Shown: positions 17,356 through 26,298 of the stretch, piece after piece
Numbering within the stretch: position 1 is the stretch's first letter
Layout: each line of letters starts with the position of its first letter
Assembly (NCBI GenBank): GCA_025056555.1
Contig: JANWVZ010000017.1
Coordinates: forward strand, 1-37,323
Reading direction: 5' to 3'
Length of the DNA: 37,323 bases
Source of the DNA: Gemmatales bacterium
Lineage (GTDB): Bacteria; Planctomycetota; Planctomycetia; Gemmatales; HRBIN36
Notes under the pieces: model-generated
The model's input: only the letters and a program-made list of their open reading frames with translations
What the model was told of the DNA's origin: nothing
The model's database searches: none
Program-made: the position numbers and the translations under genes

Positions 17356-18594
17356 ATGGAACTTCTCCATCAGCAGGACCCTGCTGTATGGCAAGCCATA
17401 CAAGGTGAGCGCCGCCGCCAGCAGGAAGGCCTGGAAATGATCGCCTCCGAAAACTATACCAGCCCGGCCGTGCTCGCCGCCCAGGGTTCCGTCCTGACGA
17501 ATAAATATGCGGAAGGCTACCCGGGCCGACGTTATTACGGCGGTTGTGAGTTCGTGGACCAAGTGGAACGACTGGCGATTGAGCGAGCGAAACAGCTTTT
17601 CGGTGCAGAATTCGCCAACGTCCAACCCCATTCGGGTGCTCAGGCGAATTTGGCCGTTTATTTCGCCTGTTTACAGCCCGGCGACACCATTCTGGCAATG
17701 GACTTGGCGCACGGCGGACACCTGACTCACGGGATGCGGCTCAATTTCTCCGGGAAACTTTACCGCGTCCTCAGCTACACCGTCCACCCCGAAACCGAGC
17801 GCATAGATTACGATCAGGTGGCCCGGTTGGCTCGCGAACATCGTCCCCGCCTGATCGTGGCTGGAGCCAGCGCCTATCCTCGACACATCCATTTCACACG
17901 GTTTGCCGAAATTGCTCATGAAGTCGAAGCCCTGCTGATGGTAGATATGGCGCACATCGCCGGGCTGGTCGCCGCTCAACTGCACCCCGACCCCGTTCCT
18001 GTCGCTGATTTTGTCACCTCCACCACTCACAAAACGCTCCGTGGTCCTCGCAGCGGCTTCATCTTATGCAAGGAAGCGTGGGGCCAGAAGATCAACCAGG
18101 CAGTTTTCCCCGGCATTCAGGGCGGCCCGCTTATGCACGTGATCGCTGCGAAAGCGGTTGCCTTTGGCGAAGCGATGCGACCGGAATTCCGTGATTATGC
18201 TCGTCAAATCGTCGCCAATGCCCAGACTTTGGCCGAAGAACTTCTCCGCGCTGGTTTCCGCTTGGTCTCGGGAGGTACAGATAACCACCTGATTCTCGTG
18301 GATGTTACTCCGCGCGGGCTGACCGGTAAGATTGCTGAAAAAGCCCTCGAACGGGCGGGCATCACCGTCAACAAAAATCTTATCCCATTTGACAAACGTC
18401 CCCCCCTTGATCCTTCCGGACTGCGTCTGGGAACGCCCGCCATCACGACACGGGGCATGAAAGAAACCGAAATGCGCTTAATCGCCCGCTGGATTGACGA
18501 AGTGCTCAGCAATCCCGACGATGAAGCCGTCCTGATGCGCATCCGTGAACAGGTTCGTGAACTCTGCCAACAGTTTCCTGCCCCGGCGAATTGA
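17356..18594 (+). CDS. glyA: Serine hydroxymethyltransferase
   Basis: This 412-aa PLP enzyme interconverts serine and glycine with tetrahydrofolate, feeding one-carbon units to purine, thymidylate and methionine synthesis. Motifs include [42 protein letters not shown], the DMAHIAGL aspartate for PLP N1, and the Schiff-base Lys226 in [13 protein letters not shown]. The length is as expected for the bacterial enzyme. ATG 17356 has GGGAG seven bases upstream; the frame is open to 17332 but that ATG lacks a ribosome binding site. It stands about 80 bases after the VTT gene and is probably transcribed separately. Confidence 0.98.
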   Translation: MELLHQQDPAVWQAIQGERRRQQEGLEMIASENYTSPAVLAAQGSVLTNKYAEGYPGRRYYGGCEFVDQVERLAIERAKQLFGAEFANVQPHSGAQANLAVYFACLQPGDTILAMDLAHGGHLTHGMRLNFSGKLYRVLSYTVHPETERIDYDQVARLAREHRPRLIVAGASAYPRHIHFTRFAEIAHEVEALLMVDMAHIAGLVAAQLHPDPVPVADFVTSTTHKTLRGPRSGFILCKEAWGQKINQAVFPGIQGGPLMHVIAAKAVAFGEAMRPEFRDYARQIVANAQTLAEELLRAGFRLVSGGTDNHLILVDVTPRGLTGKIAEKALERAGITVNKNLIPFDKRPPLDPSGLRLGTPAITTRGMKETEMRLIARWIDEVLSNPDDEAVLMRIREQVRELCQQFPAPAN

Positions 18595-19381
18595 ACGTGG
18601 TACTCGCCCCAGTAAGCAGACATGCATCTCATGCTTCTCAGCAGCCAGGGCCCTACCCGTAACTAAACTGCTCCAAACCGCCACACGCGATAATTTTGTT
18701 CCATACCCACCGAAAACCGAAGCGCCAATTCGAACCCCCAACAGGTCCATGACGACGGCCTGCAAAATCGCACGTGGTTGACAATAATCTTTCCCCTTCA
18801 CGCAGATATCCCACGGCTCAAGGCAAACTACCTTTGGCCAGAGACTGGGTAACTGCTGAGCAAGTACTTGCCCCTGATCCATCTCAGGCGACTGCACAAA
18901 CGAGTGTTCACAAGATTGTGGTTTTGCCACAGAGGTAAACGCAGAGGTCGGTCCACCTCGTCCTAGCCCCTCTATCGGTGCAAGTTACTTTTATTAGCCA
19001 TATGGATTTGGTAGACATTCCAATACAGACACGGGCAATGGTTCGCCAGAGGCTAAGTCAATGTCAACCTGACCTCGTGGTTGGGTTTCGGCAAGCAACC
19101 GCGCAATCGGTTCGCGATCACGACACTGACAGTGTGCCCATAATCGGAAAATCATCGAGACCACTGTCCGTTATTCGTAACCTGGATGAGCTTCCTCTGC
19201 GGCTCGGGGGTACACATCGTCAGGGCACCTAGGTTCCTATTGCGCAGCATATGCGTTCGTCTCCGTCATCTGGGATTGAGCACGGTTGAATTATAAACTT
19301 ATGTGTACTGCATGGATGCGATTCTTCTCGTGCCGTGAGGTAGAGTATTTCGCCGGGAAATAAGGTACCGCAAAAGAGCTA
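18595..19381. other. Long intergenic stretch, no supported gene
   Basis: These 787 bases lie between the convergent glyA and selD genes. Frames of 80-150 codons occur on both strands but have no ribosome binding site and no family resemblance, and the longest runs into glyA antisense. No terminator with a T-run was found. It may be decayed coding sequence. Confidence 0.5.
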
Positions 19382-20446
19382 TTAATGTGAGCCGCTGCGA
19401 ACGATTAGCCGACAGTTGTCCTGAGGGGGCAGAACTTCTCCGATGACGGCGGCCAGACAGCCCCCCCTCTCTAATCGCTCCACTAACTCGCTCAAGCGAG
19501 AAGGGGCCACAGCGATGAGCAGGCCCCCGGAGGTTTGGGCGTCGAAAAAGATCTCCAACCGAATCGGGTCAGGCTTACCTTCGAAACGTAGTCCCGGTTC
19601 GACGAAGCTGCGGTTGGTTTGGCTGGCACGGGTGAAGAATCTCCGCTCCACTAGCTCTTTCACCCCTGGCAAAAGAGGTAATCGGTCGAGGAAAATCACA
19701 AAAGTACACTGGCCGGCCTGGGCCATTTCGTAGGCGTGACCTGCCAAGCCAAAGCCGGTGATGTCAGTCATGGCGTGAGCCGCCACCGCTAATGCGGCCT
19801 GAGCCGCCTCGCGGTTTAGTTGAATCATGCTTTGAACTGCCGCCTTGTAAGTTGCTTCTGGGCACTTCTGGGCTTTATGGGCCGTTGTGACAAACCCCGT
19901 ACCCAGCGGCTTGGTCAGAACCAGCTGATCGCCGGGACGCACTCCTGCGTTGGTGATCACCTGCATCGGGTGGATAACGCCCAGCACCGAGAGGCCATAC
20001 TTGATTTCCCGGTCGCGCACCGTGTGGCCACCAATAATAACGCACCCCGCTTCTCGGCAGCGCTCCGCTCCACCGCGCAGGATTTCCTCCAGAATAGTCA
20101 GTGGCAACTCATCGTCGGGAAATCCGACAAGGTTGAGGGCCGTCTTAGGCGTGCCCCCCATGGCGTAAACGTCGCTCAAGGCATTGGCAGCCGCAATTTG
20201 GCCATACACAAACGGATCATCTACCACCGGCGGAAAGAAATCAAGCGTCTGCACAACGGCCAGGTCGTCGCTGAGACGATAGACGCCCGCATCATCAGCG
20301 GTGGCCGTGCCGACCAGGACGTTGGGATCGTTCACCTTCGGCAAATCACGCAGCACCTGCGTGAGGCCAGCGGCCGGCAGTTTTCCTGCTCACCCCGCGC
20401 AGCTGGCATAATCGGTCAGGCGCTTCTTTCGTCCAAAGCTCCACAT
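19382..20446 (-). CDS. selD: Selenide, water dikinase with selenocysteine active site (UGA at 20392-20390)
   Basis: SelD makes selenophosphate from selenide and ATP, the selenium donor for selenocysteine and selenouridine. The uninterrupted frame begins only at 20356 (MLRDLPK), lacking the catalytic N-terminus. Reading through the in-frame TGA restores it: start ATG 20446 (MWSFGRKKR), then LTDYASCAGUAGKLP. Sec19 and Lys22 have the spacing of E. coli Cys17 and Lys20. The product is 354 aa, full family length, with downstream motifs VGTATADDAGVY, TALNLVGFPDDELP, GGHTVRDREIKYGL, DITGFGLAGHA and DAQTSGGLL. A hairpin suited to a SECIS element follows the TGA. It lies 310 bases downstream of a SelW-like selenoprotein gene on the same strand. 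A Sec-containing SelD is known in several bacteria and in animal SPS2. Confidence 0.93.
20346..20364 (-). promoter_or_regulatory. Candidate bacterial SECIS element in selD
   Basis: On the minus strand UCACGCA-GGUGC-UGCGUGA forms a perfect 7-bp stem with a five-base loop containing GGU. The loop begins about 33 bases after the UGA. Bacterial SECIS elements are coding-region hairpins shortly 3' of the UGA with G/U in the apical loop, bound by SelB. The distance is toward the long end of the range I recall, and a smaller GGCC-GCU-GGCC hairpin lies between. Confidence 0.6.
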
Positions 20447-20756
20447 CCTGGTTGCCCTTTATGATTTTTCTCGGCAACTTTCTCAGAACCGACGATAAGG
20501 CAATAAGCGGATACGCCGGCATCGCTCATTGGTGGAAGCGGCTGCAAAAGCGGCTCACTAATGGAAAGAAAATTACTCTCGACCAAAGACACAAAGGCGA
20601 AGTTCGCGCTTCACGGCTTTCAGGCGAGACAGGATGGCAGGGGCGACCTGTGCGGGCGTTTTACAGTAACGTGTCGAGTTTAGGCCAACACGCCAGCGCT
20701 ATGGCCCACAGAGCGCCGGCCACTAGACTACTTACCGCAGGTCGCCTGCGCAGGCG
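20447..20756. other. Gap between SelW-like gene and selD
   Basis: These 310 bases separate the two selenoprotein genes. No tRNA-Sec, gene or clear promoter was seen. A perfect 14-base palindrome, CGCCTGCGCAGGCG (20743-20756), touches the stop codon of the SelW-like gene and could fold into a short hairpin, but there is no T-run after it. Confidence 0.45.
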
Positions 20757-20996
20757 TTAAAGCCCAGCTCTTTTCTTCAGTTGCTCGACTACCCAGGACT
20801 CTTCTGGAAAACTGCCCGTTTGGAGCTTGGAGTGGAGCAGTTCGCCATTGACCGTGATCTCAAAGCAACCGCCGGTCCCTGGCACGAGCACAAATTCCTT
20901 CAGTTTATCCTTCAGGGCAGTGAGCACCTGGCTCGTCAGACTGACGGCCCGCGGTTCGTAGTTTCACTTATAGCAGTATTCAAGCCGTATCTTCAT
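20757..20996 (-). CDS. SelW/Rdx family selenoprotein with CxxU motif (UGA at 20966-20964)
   Basis: This 79-aa gene is missed by ordinary ORF calling because codon 11 is TGA. Read with Sec it gives MKIRLEYCYKUNYEPR, with the CxxU redox motif (Cys8, Sec11) after the first beta strand, exactly as in SelW-type thioredoxin-like proteins of the Rdx family. The later family features follow: LVPGTGGCFEITVNGELLHS and the GSFPEE turn. The start ATG 20996 has AGGAG eight bases upstream, and the frame is otherwise open to TAA at 20757. A hairpin with GUC in its loop follows the UGA. The family is thought to act in thiol/selenol redox reactions, but the partner is unknown. The neighbouring selD supports the reading. 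Confidence 0.9.
20930..20949 (-). promoter_or_regulatory. Candidate bacterial SECIS element in SelW-like gene
   Basis: On the minus strand GGC-CGUCA pairs with UGACG-(A)-GCC, an 8-bp stem with one bulged A and a GUC loop. The loop lies 23-25 bases after the UGA, within the usual distance for bacterial SECIS hairpins, and has the expected GU. Confidence 0.65.
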
Positions 20997-21151
20997 CCGT
21001 TTACTCCTTTCCAGAGGGTGCGTTTCGTCCCTTGTAGGGTGGTGTCACTGTTTCTTACTATTGTATCTTCGACATTATCCTGCCAAGGCAATAACACGAC
21101 TGCTAATTTTTTTGGAGGAAATCTCAACGCGGCGTAATTCGGCGGAAATGG

Positions 21152-22189
21152 TTAGTGACCGTCCGAGGACGTAATGCGCAGCGGTAATTCTGCTTGGCAA
21201 GTGCGCTCGGTGGCCACATCGCGCAGGGTAAACACCAGCTGGTATTGACCAGGACTTAAGTTTTCAGGCAAACGCCAACGGACAAACAGGAAGTGGTCCT
21301 GCCGGGGCGACCGCGCCATGTCGGGTTCAAAGTGAACCTCTTGGTGCCAGACGGTCTTGCTGCGAGCATCACGGATTTCCAATTGACCTTTCAAGGCTAG
21401 ACCGTATTGGTGGGGGCCTAATTCCTGATCCTGCAGGTTTTCTACCTCGCAATAGAGGCCGACTGCTTCCCCCGAGGCAAAACGGTTGGGCACGGGATCA
21501 AATTTCCCATAACCGAGCACCCGCCGGCAGAAGCTGACCTGCCGCATCTGTAACGGCGCCTGCCACTGCAAATCGTTGGTCAAGCTTCGAAGTATCCCCA
21601 GCCACAGCTGACGCTGCGACGATGCGTCCCACGTCGTCTGATGCAGCTGGGCTAACGCTGGGAATAGCCGCAGCAGGAACTGCCGCTCGTGTTCTTCGTA
21701 AGCGCGAAGTGTCTCTGAGGCGGTTTCAGGTTGGCCGAGCAGGTAAGCGCGCAAGGCGGCACAGACAGGGGGCTCCTGGCCGTGGGGTTGAGTGCTGATC
21801 ACACGGGGTGCTGGGGCGGGCTCAGGATCGGCCAACAGTTCCCGCGGTAGAATCTGTGGCTCTAAGTGTGGGGATTGTGCCGGCATTGGAAGGAGTGGAG
21901 GGAGATCTGAAACGGTGCCCGTAAGGTCCGCGTCATTTCGGCCCATTTCGACGTTTGCAGGCGTGATGTTCGATTGGGGAATATTGGCTTCCGCTGAGTC
22001 CTTTAATTGCGGCCCTGGAGCGGCTAGGGGGTTTGCAGCAACACTAGTTGGCAGTAAAGTTACCGTTTCTGCCCCCCGCCACGAGGCAAACGGGGTACAG
22101 GCAGATGCACCTGCGGCTATAAGAAGCGAGAGCGCGCTTCTTAGCCACCGAAATAGCTTTTGGCCACAGACCTGGGGCACCGTTGGCAT
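21152..22189 (-). CDS. Lipoprotein with C-terminal beta-sandwich-like domain, unknown function
   Basis: This 345-aa protein has a lipoprotein signal with Cys31 (SLLIAAGASAC), a Pro/Ala-rich linker (about residues 35-140), a helical middle (HERQFLLRLFPALAQLHQTT, about 175-230) and a C-terminal region of about 120 residues rich in alternating strands (LGPHQYGLALKGQLEIRD, then DHFLFVRWRLPENLSPGQYQ) that looks like an immunoglobulin-type fold. ATG 22189 is chosen because it gives a signal peptide of normal length; ATG 22255, with an AAGG before it, is the alternative. It is probably anchored in a membrane facing the periplasm. No named family recognised. Confidence 0.65.
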   Translation of the reverse strand: MPTVPQVCGQKLFRWLRSALSLLIAAGASACTPFASWRGAETVTLLPTSVAANPLAAPGPQLKDSAEANIPQSNITPANVEMGRNDADLTGTVSDLPPLLPMPAQSPHLEPQILPRELLADPEPAPAPRVISTQPHGQEPPVCAALRAYLLGQPETASETLRAYEEHERQFLLRLFPALAQLHQTTWDASSQRQLWLGILRSLTNDLQWQAPLQMRQVSFCRRVLGYGKFDPVPNRFASGEAVGLYCEVENLQDQELGPHQYGLALKGQLEIRDARSKTVWHQEVHFEPDMARSPRQDHFLFVRWRLPENLSPGQYQLVFTLRDVATERTCQAELPLRITSSDGH

Positions 22190-22419
22190 AAGGTGATAGA
22201 ACGTGGCATACGGTTTGCCGCATTGACTCAGCTGTTGAGGGTTGGTTAGGTACATACCAGCCTTCAAGGGGAGGTCAAGAGAAGATCAAGTATCCCATCA
22301 CATGTCGGGGGATTCGACTGAGCGGGAAATGACAAGGCGCTGTCGAGACGAGCCGCGCGCTTCAGTCGTCGTATGCATTGAGCTGCCCCAGGCCAATGCG
22401 CCAGGAAGGTGCCCCTCCT

Positions 22420-23247
22420 TCAATCCTGCACGGGCAGAATGATCGGCAGAGGCTCGGGACGATACGCACCTTGCTGCACTAAGATGTCGTAATGCTGACC
22501 CAGCCAAGCATGAAAATGGGCTGAGTTGTGTTGGAGACGGTTCTGGTCGAGCCAACCCTGATAGCTGTCGAGCAAGCGGTGCAATTGGCGAGCGCCCTGG
22601 CGCCAGGGCAGTTGGCCAAACCACCAACCGGTCTGTGCTCGCGCCTCCGCCAGACTGGCATCATCTTCCAGTAAGAGCCAAATAACCACCACCATGCTCG
22701 TGCGGTCGGCTCCGGCCTGACAATGAATCAATACCGGTCGGGGCAAGGTACGGTGCCAATGGGCTAAGCGTTGCATATCGGCGAATTGAGGAAGATTGTG
22801 CCGATTCAAAGGCAGGTTCAGGTGGACGACACCACAGCGCCGCGCCGCCTGTTTTTCTGCTTGAAACCAATCCCGTTCGACGCGCTCGCCACGCAGATTA
22901 ATCACCGTGCGAATACCATATTGCTTCAAGATGCTTTCCCATTCCTCATTCGGAAGCTGCCCGCAACGATAAAGTTGCCCCGGTCGCACTTCGTGGAAGT
23001 TGTAGCGGTAATGGGTAAAGACAAGACCCACCACCGCCATGCTGAAGACGAGAATGCCCAGGATTAGACAGCGCTGCCCGCGCGGGGCGTAGGCTGACAA
23101 GAACGGCGGCGCTATGCCCCCCTCTTGGCGACCAGAGTCGTCGAAGTGGGGCTTGATTCTTTCATCCCCGGCCTGGTTCTGTGATTTACCGCGCAGCGAT
23201 ACGGGCTTGAGGGAGTGTAGTGCCCGTAGTTTGTCTTCGCGTAGCAC
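22420..23247 (-). CDS. Membrane-anchored tyrosine/dual-specificity phosphatase-like protein
   Basis: This 275-aa protein has a single transmembrane segment at about residues 59-78 (CLILGILVFSMAVVGLVF) and a phosphatase domain after it. The P-loop is HCQAGADRTS (His175, Cys176, Arg182), matching HCxxGxxR; the general-acid region probably lies in LPLNRHNLP (about 145-153). YRCGQLPNEEWESILKQYGI and TVINLRGE match the start of the DSP/PTP family. The topology would put the catalytic domain on the far side of the membrane from the short N-terminus. The target is unknown. It follows the gluzincin-like gene after only 24 bases. Confidence 0.85.
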   Translation of the reverse strand: MLREDKLRALHSLKPVSLRGKSQNQAGDERIKPHFDDSGRQEGGIAPPFLSAYAPRGQRCLILGILVFSMAVVGLVFTHYRYNFHEVRPGQLYRCGQLPNEEWESILKQYGIRTVINLRGERVERDWFQAEKQAARRCGVVHLNLPLNRHNLPQFADMQRLAHWHRTLPRPVLIHCQAGADRTSMVVVIWLLLEDDASLAEARAQTGWWFGQLPWRQGARQLHRLLDSYQGWLDQNRLQHNSAHFHAWLGQHYDILVQQGAYRPEPLPIILPVQD

Positions 23248-23271
23248 AGGTTCCTAGGGGAAAAGGGTATT

Positions 23272-24366
23272 TCAGGAAGGACCGCCCGAGCGATGGGATG
23301 GCGGAGTAGGCCCACTGGGTACGGGAACCCAACCGTCTTGCGCTGATGTCGTCGGAACGGGAGGCATTAAGCGCACTGCAGGAGTCGGCTGGCTGGCCGA
23401 CCAGATCGGCGAAGCGAAGCGGCTGCGTCCATCGTCGCCACCGCGGCCATCATGACCGTAAGGAACGGGAGGTGTTAGCGAAACACCTGAAGTTTGTGAT
23501 GGCGCCGATGCCGGCATGCCTGCGGGTGCATGGTTTAGCATCAGTGGTGCCGAAACGGCTCGTGCCGCCATCGTGGCACGCGATGCTGCATTAGGCTCGG
23601 GAATGTACCGTGGCCCTGCCCATTGGGGCGCAGGTTGTGCCGATTCTCCCCGCAACCAGGACAACCATCGTTCCTCTAAATCTTCGAGGTTCTTATAACC
23701 GTAAACGCGTTGCACTGCAGTATCCCAGCCGCGATTCATACCTTCAGCCAAGAAGGCCAGAAAAGCAGGCCGTCCCCGTGTTTCTACCAGGAAACGTACC
23801 ACGGAATAACCTTGGGCGTAAAGTGTCAAAATGTCCATGCCCTGGCTCGGATAATCCCGCAAGTGAAACAAGACCCGTAGGCGAAATGCTCGCCCCTGAG
23901 CCAACGCTTGTCGTACCAGCTGATCGTGTCGGCGGCGCTCTGCTTCATCTTCCGACAAGACAGCGCTACCTTCATCAGCCCATCGCGGCAGGGGACAACG
24001 AAAATGGGAAACCAGCACCGTATGGGTGATTTCGTGGGGTAACACACTGTGATAGATCCGCTCTAACGGCCCTTGCACGGTCATCTGCATGTCAAAGATT
24101 TGGCCGTCTATTGGCTGGTAACTGGTGGCCCCCCCAGGACTGCTCGGCAGAACTACTACGCGGATGGGCACTGGCACATTCCAGGTGGGCAATTCGTATC
24201 CAAGCCATTCCCACGCTTTTTCGCGGCGATATCGCTCAGCTAACTGGCCGATCTGCTGCGCTATCTCTGGCGTGGGCGCATGCACCACAAAATTGGTAGT
24301 GCGAAATGTCGCGGCCGTGTTCCACAACGCCAGCCACGCCAAACCGATTGCCCAGTAGCGTTCCAT
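23272..24366 (-). CDS. Exported gluzincin-like peptidase (peptidase MA-like)
   Basis: This 364-aa protein begins with a signal-like hydrophobic stretch (residues 5-20). The zinc motif HEITH lies at 111-115, followed by WADEGSAVLSE with Glu132 in the place of the third ligand, the pattern of the peptidase MA-like family. The helical part continues to about residue 245 (YAQGYSVVRFLVE, then LEERWLSWLRG). Residues 246-364 are Pro/Ser/Ala-rich low complexity. ATG 24366 is the only reasonable start. It lies upstream of the phosphatase gene and is probably cotranscribed with it. Substrate unknown. Confidence 0.75.
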   Translation of the reverse strand: MERYWAIGLAWLALWNTAATFRTTNFVVHAPTPEIAQQIGQLAERYRREKAWEWLGYELPTWNVPVPIRVVVLPSSPGGATSYQPIDGQIFDMQMTVQGPLERIYHSVLPHEITHTVLVSHFRCPLPRWADEGSAVLSEDEAERRRHDQLVRQALAQGRAFRLRVLFHLRDYPSQGMDILTLYAQGYSVVRFLVETRGRPAFLAFLAEGMNRGWDTAVQRVYGYKNLEDLEERWLSWLRGESAQPAPQWAGPRYIPEPNAASRATMAARAVSAPLMLNHAPAGMPASAPSQTSGVSLTPPVPYGHDGRGGDDGRSRFASPIWSASQPTPAVRLMPPVPTTSAQDGWVPVPSGPTPPSHRSGGPS

Positions 24367-24679
24367 TCAGTTCCCTCCATCCAGCTCGGCGCCTCCCAAT
24401 ACTAAGACCAGCTTCCTGGCTGCGACAGATAGCATCTCCCAATATTCGGCCAGGGCTGGCTGCCTCGCTGGCATTGTGCGTAGCCGGCGCAGGTCTTAGC
24501 AGCCGAGCGGCTTCCTTGCCTGTGGAATTGCAGAGCAAAAACCGGGCCACTTTCGTTTGTCGGCTGAAATGCCGCTCAGCGGTCTGTTCCTAAGCTTTTC
24601 ATCGGCTCAATCTAATGACAATTCTGAGTCTTCGGCCAACGAACACCACTTCTGGCCCCCGCGAGCCTTCTTGTAATTG

Positions 24680-25747
24680 TTACAATCCCGAATCTTCATT
24701 CTTCCAATCTCCGCTCTTCATGATTTCGCGTAGCAGGACGGTTGCATAACTTCCGGCCGGCAAGCTAAAGGTGAGAATGACGTCTCCGCCTTCGATTTGG
24801 GCTTGCAGGTCATCCAAGAAAACCAGGTTATCGCGGCGCGTGCCGAGCAGGAGTTTGCCGAAGGATTGGAACATTTCTGAAGTGAGGCCAGCCTGGTGCA
24901 GTATTTCCGACTCGAGCTGTGCTGCCAAGCCATGGGAAGCAAACATCCGACGGCCGTAAATCGGACCGGTGGAAACAACCTCACGTCGGTTCAGTCGCTC
25001 CTGTTCGAGGGCTACGTCCTGAGCCAAGAACATTCCTCCCTGCGGCACCTGATGCAATACATCCCCCGGCACAACACAATGCAACCAACCCCGGTGCATG
25101 CGCTCGGCCAAGTAGCGATTGTACAGCCACGATTGCACTGCCGACAGCGATAACTTCCTAAGAAAACGGTGTCGCTGTAACTTTGGGTCGGCGCGACCGT
25201 GTAGCAGCGCTAAGCCAAGGCGTAAGGTGTCGCCATGGCGGCCGAAGCGCTGTTCACCGTAGTAATTGGGCAGCCCCATATGTCTTAGCCGTTCCATTAA
25301 TGGTGCCAACCGCTTGGCCGTTTCGGCATGAACTTGCCGAATTCGCAAGCAGAAGCGGTTTCCGCGCAGGTGCCCTGCTCGCAGTTTATTTGTGTGCCGA
25401 CTCACTCGTAAAATCACGAAACCGGGAATCCTCACGGCCGCTAATCGGCTTTCCGCTGATGCGGGTATCGAAATCCATTGCCGAGTTACTGCGTGGCGGT
25501 CTTTCAATCCAGCCATGCCGATTTCTTGTTGCGCCACTCCTAAGACCTGTGCCAAACGCTTTACTAACCAATCCGCGGCCAAGCCACGTTTTTCGATCCA
25601 CAAGTACACATGCGGGCCCGTACCACAAGGTTCGTAGGCTGGGATTTCTTCCACCTCGAAATCTTCAGGGACAGCGCGAATACGTCCGCCGATTCCGGGC
25701 AAATCAGCTGTTACCATGGGAAACTTCTCATGCTCCAGGTTCCACAT
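24680..25747 (-). CDS. truD: tRNA pseudouridine(13) synthase
   Basis: This 355-aa enzyme isomerises U13 in the D-loop of tRNA-Glu-type tRNAs. The catalytic Asp83 is in GLKDRHAVTRQW; other family motifs are RAVPEDFEVEEIP, LRGNRFCLRIR, the NYYGEQRFGRHG signature and the TRDN-like GTRRDN near the C-terminus. The frame is open to 25840, but the TruD fold begins around MVTADLPGIGG, so ATG 25747 (with GGAGG further upstream) or ATG 25717 is the likely start. It is divergent from the YbaK-type gene. Confidence 0.95.
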   Translation of the reverse strand: MWNLEHEKFPMVTADLPGIGGRIRAVPEDFEVEEIPAYEPCGTGPHVYLWIEKRGLAADWLVKRLAQVLGVAQQEIGMAGLKDRHAVTRQWISIPASAESRLAAVRIPGFVILRVSRHTNKLRAGHLRGNRFCLRIRQVHAETAKRLAPLMERLRHMGLPNYYGEQRFGRHGDTLRLGLALLHGRADPKLQRHRFLRKLSLSAVQSWLYNRYLAERMHRGWLHCVVPGDVLHQVPQGGMFLAQDVALEQERLNRREVVSTGPIYGRRMFASHGLAAQLESEILHQAGLTSEMFQSFGKLLLGTRRDNLVFLDDLQAQIEGGDVILTFSLPAGSYATVLLREIMKSGDWKNEDSGL

Positions 25748-25833
25748 AACCAATTTCCCACCTCCAGATTCAAGAGTACCGACAATTATTCTTACAGGAT
25801 GCGAACTAGGTGCGAACAAGACGAGGAGGCAGC

Positions 25834-26298
25834 ATGACAATATTGGAACAAGTACGGCAACGTCTGCAAGCCGCTGGTATTGAGGCCTACAGTCTGCTTT
25901 TTCATCGGCCCGTGTTTACGAGTGAGGAAGCGGCGACAGTCCGTGGCACCCCCTTGGCCAGCGGTGCTAAAGCTCTGGTCCTGAAAGCCGACGATCAATT
26001 CCTCCTGGCGGTTCTGCCGGCGGACCGCAAACTGGATAATCGCCAACTTCGGGAGCGACTCGGAGTCAAATCACTGCGCTTTGCCCAGACACAGGAATTG
26101 GTGCAACTCACTGGCGTTACGCCTGGAGCGGTTCCTCCTTTCGGGAGCCTGTTTGGCCTGCCAACTTACTGTGATCCGGCTTTGCTCGAGCAGACAGAGA
26201 TCAATTTCAACGTGGGCGACCATGGCATTTCCATGCATCTGCGCACCGAGGATTACCTTCGCCTAGAGCACCCCATTCAACTACCACTGGCTTGCTGA
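25834..26298 (+). CDS. YbaK/ProX-type aminoacyl-tRNA deacylase
   Basis: This 154-aa trans-editing protein of the YbaK/prolyl-tRNA editing family hydrolyses mischarged tRNA. Family features are ALVLKADDQFLLAVLPADRKLD (including the conserved Lys), GVTPGAVPPFGS and the closing INFNVGDHGISMHL. ATG 25834 has GAGGAGG upstream; the frame runs from 25810. Which tRNA or amino acid is edited cannot be told from sequence. The 3' end overlaps the convergent adenosyltransferase gene by 22 bases. Confidence 0.88.
   Translation: MTILEQVRQRLQAAGIEAYSLLFHRPVFTSEEAATVRGTPLASGAKALVLKADDQFLLAVLPADRKLDNRQLRERLGVKSLRFAQTQELVQLTGVTPGAVPPFGSLFGLPTYCDPALLEQTEINFNVGDHGISMHLRTEDYLRLEHPIQLPLAC

Noticed and set aside
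18478-18930. 150-codon minus-strand frame downstream of glyA
   Set aside because: A third of it is antisense to glyA, and the remainder has no start signal or known domain.
20447-20756. Possible tRNA-Sec gene between the two selenoprotein genes
   Set aside because: No T-arm, long variable arm or UCA anticodon loop could be found on either strand.
20781-21137. 118-codon plus-strand frame
   Set aside because: It is the antisense reading of the SelW-like selenoprotein gene, which has the ribosome site, family motifs and selD neighbour.
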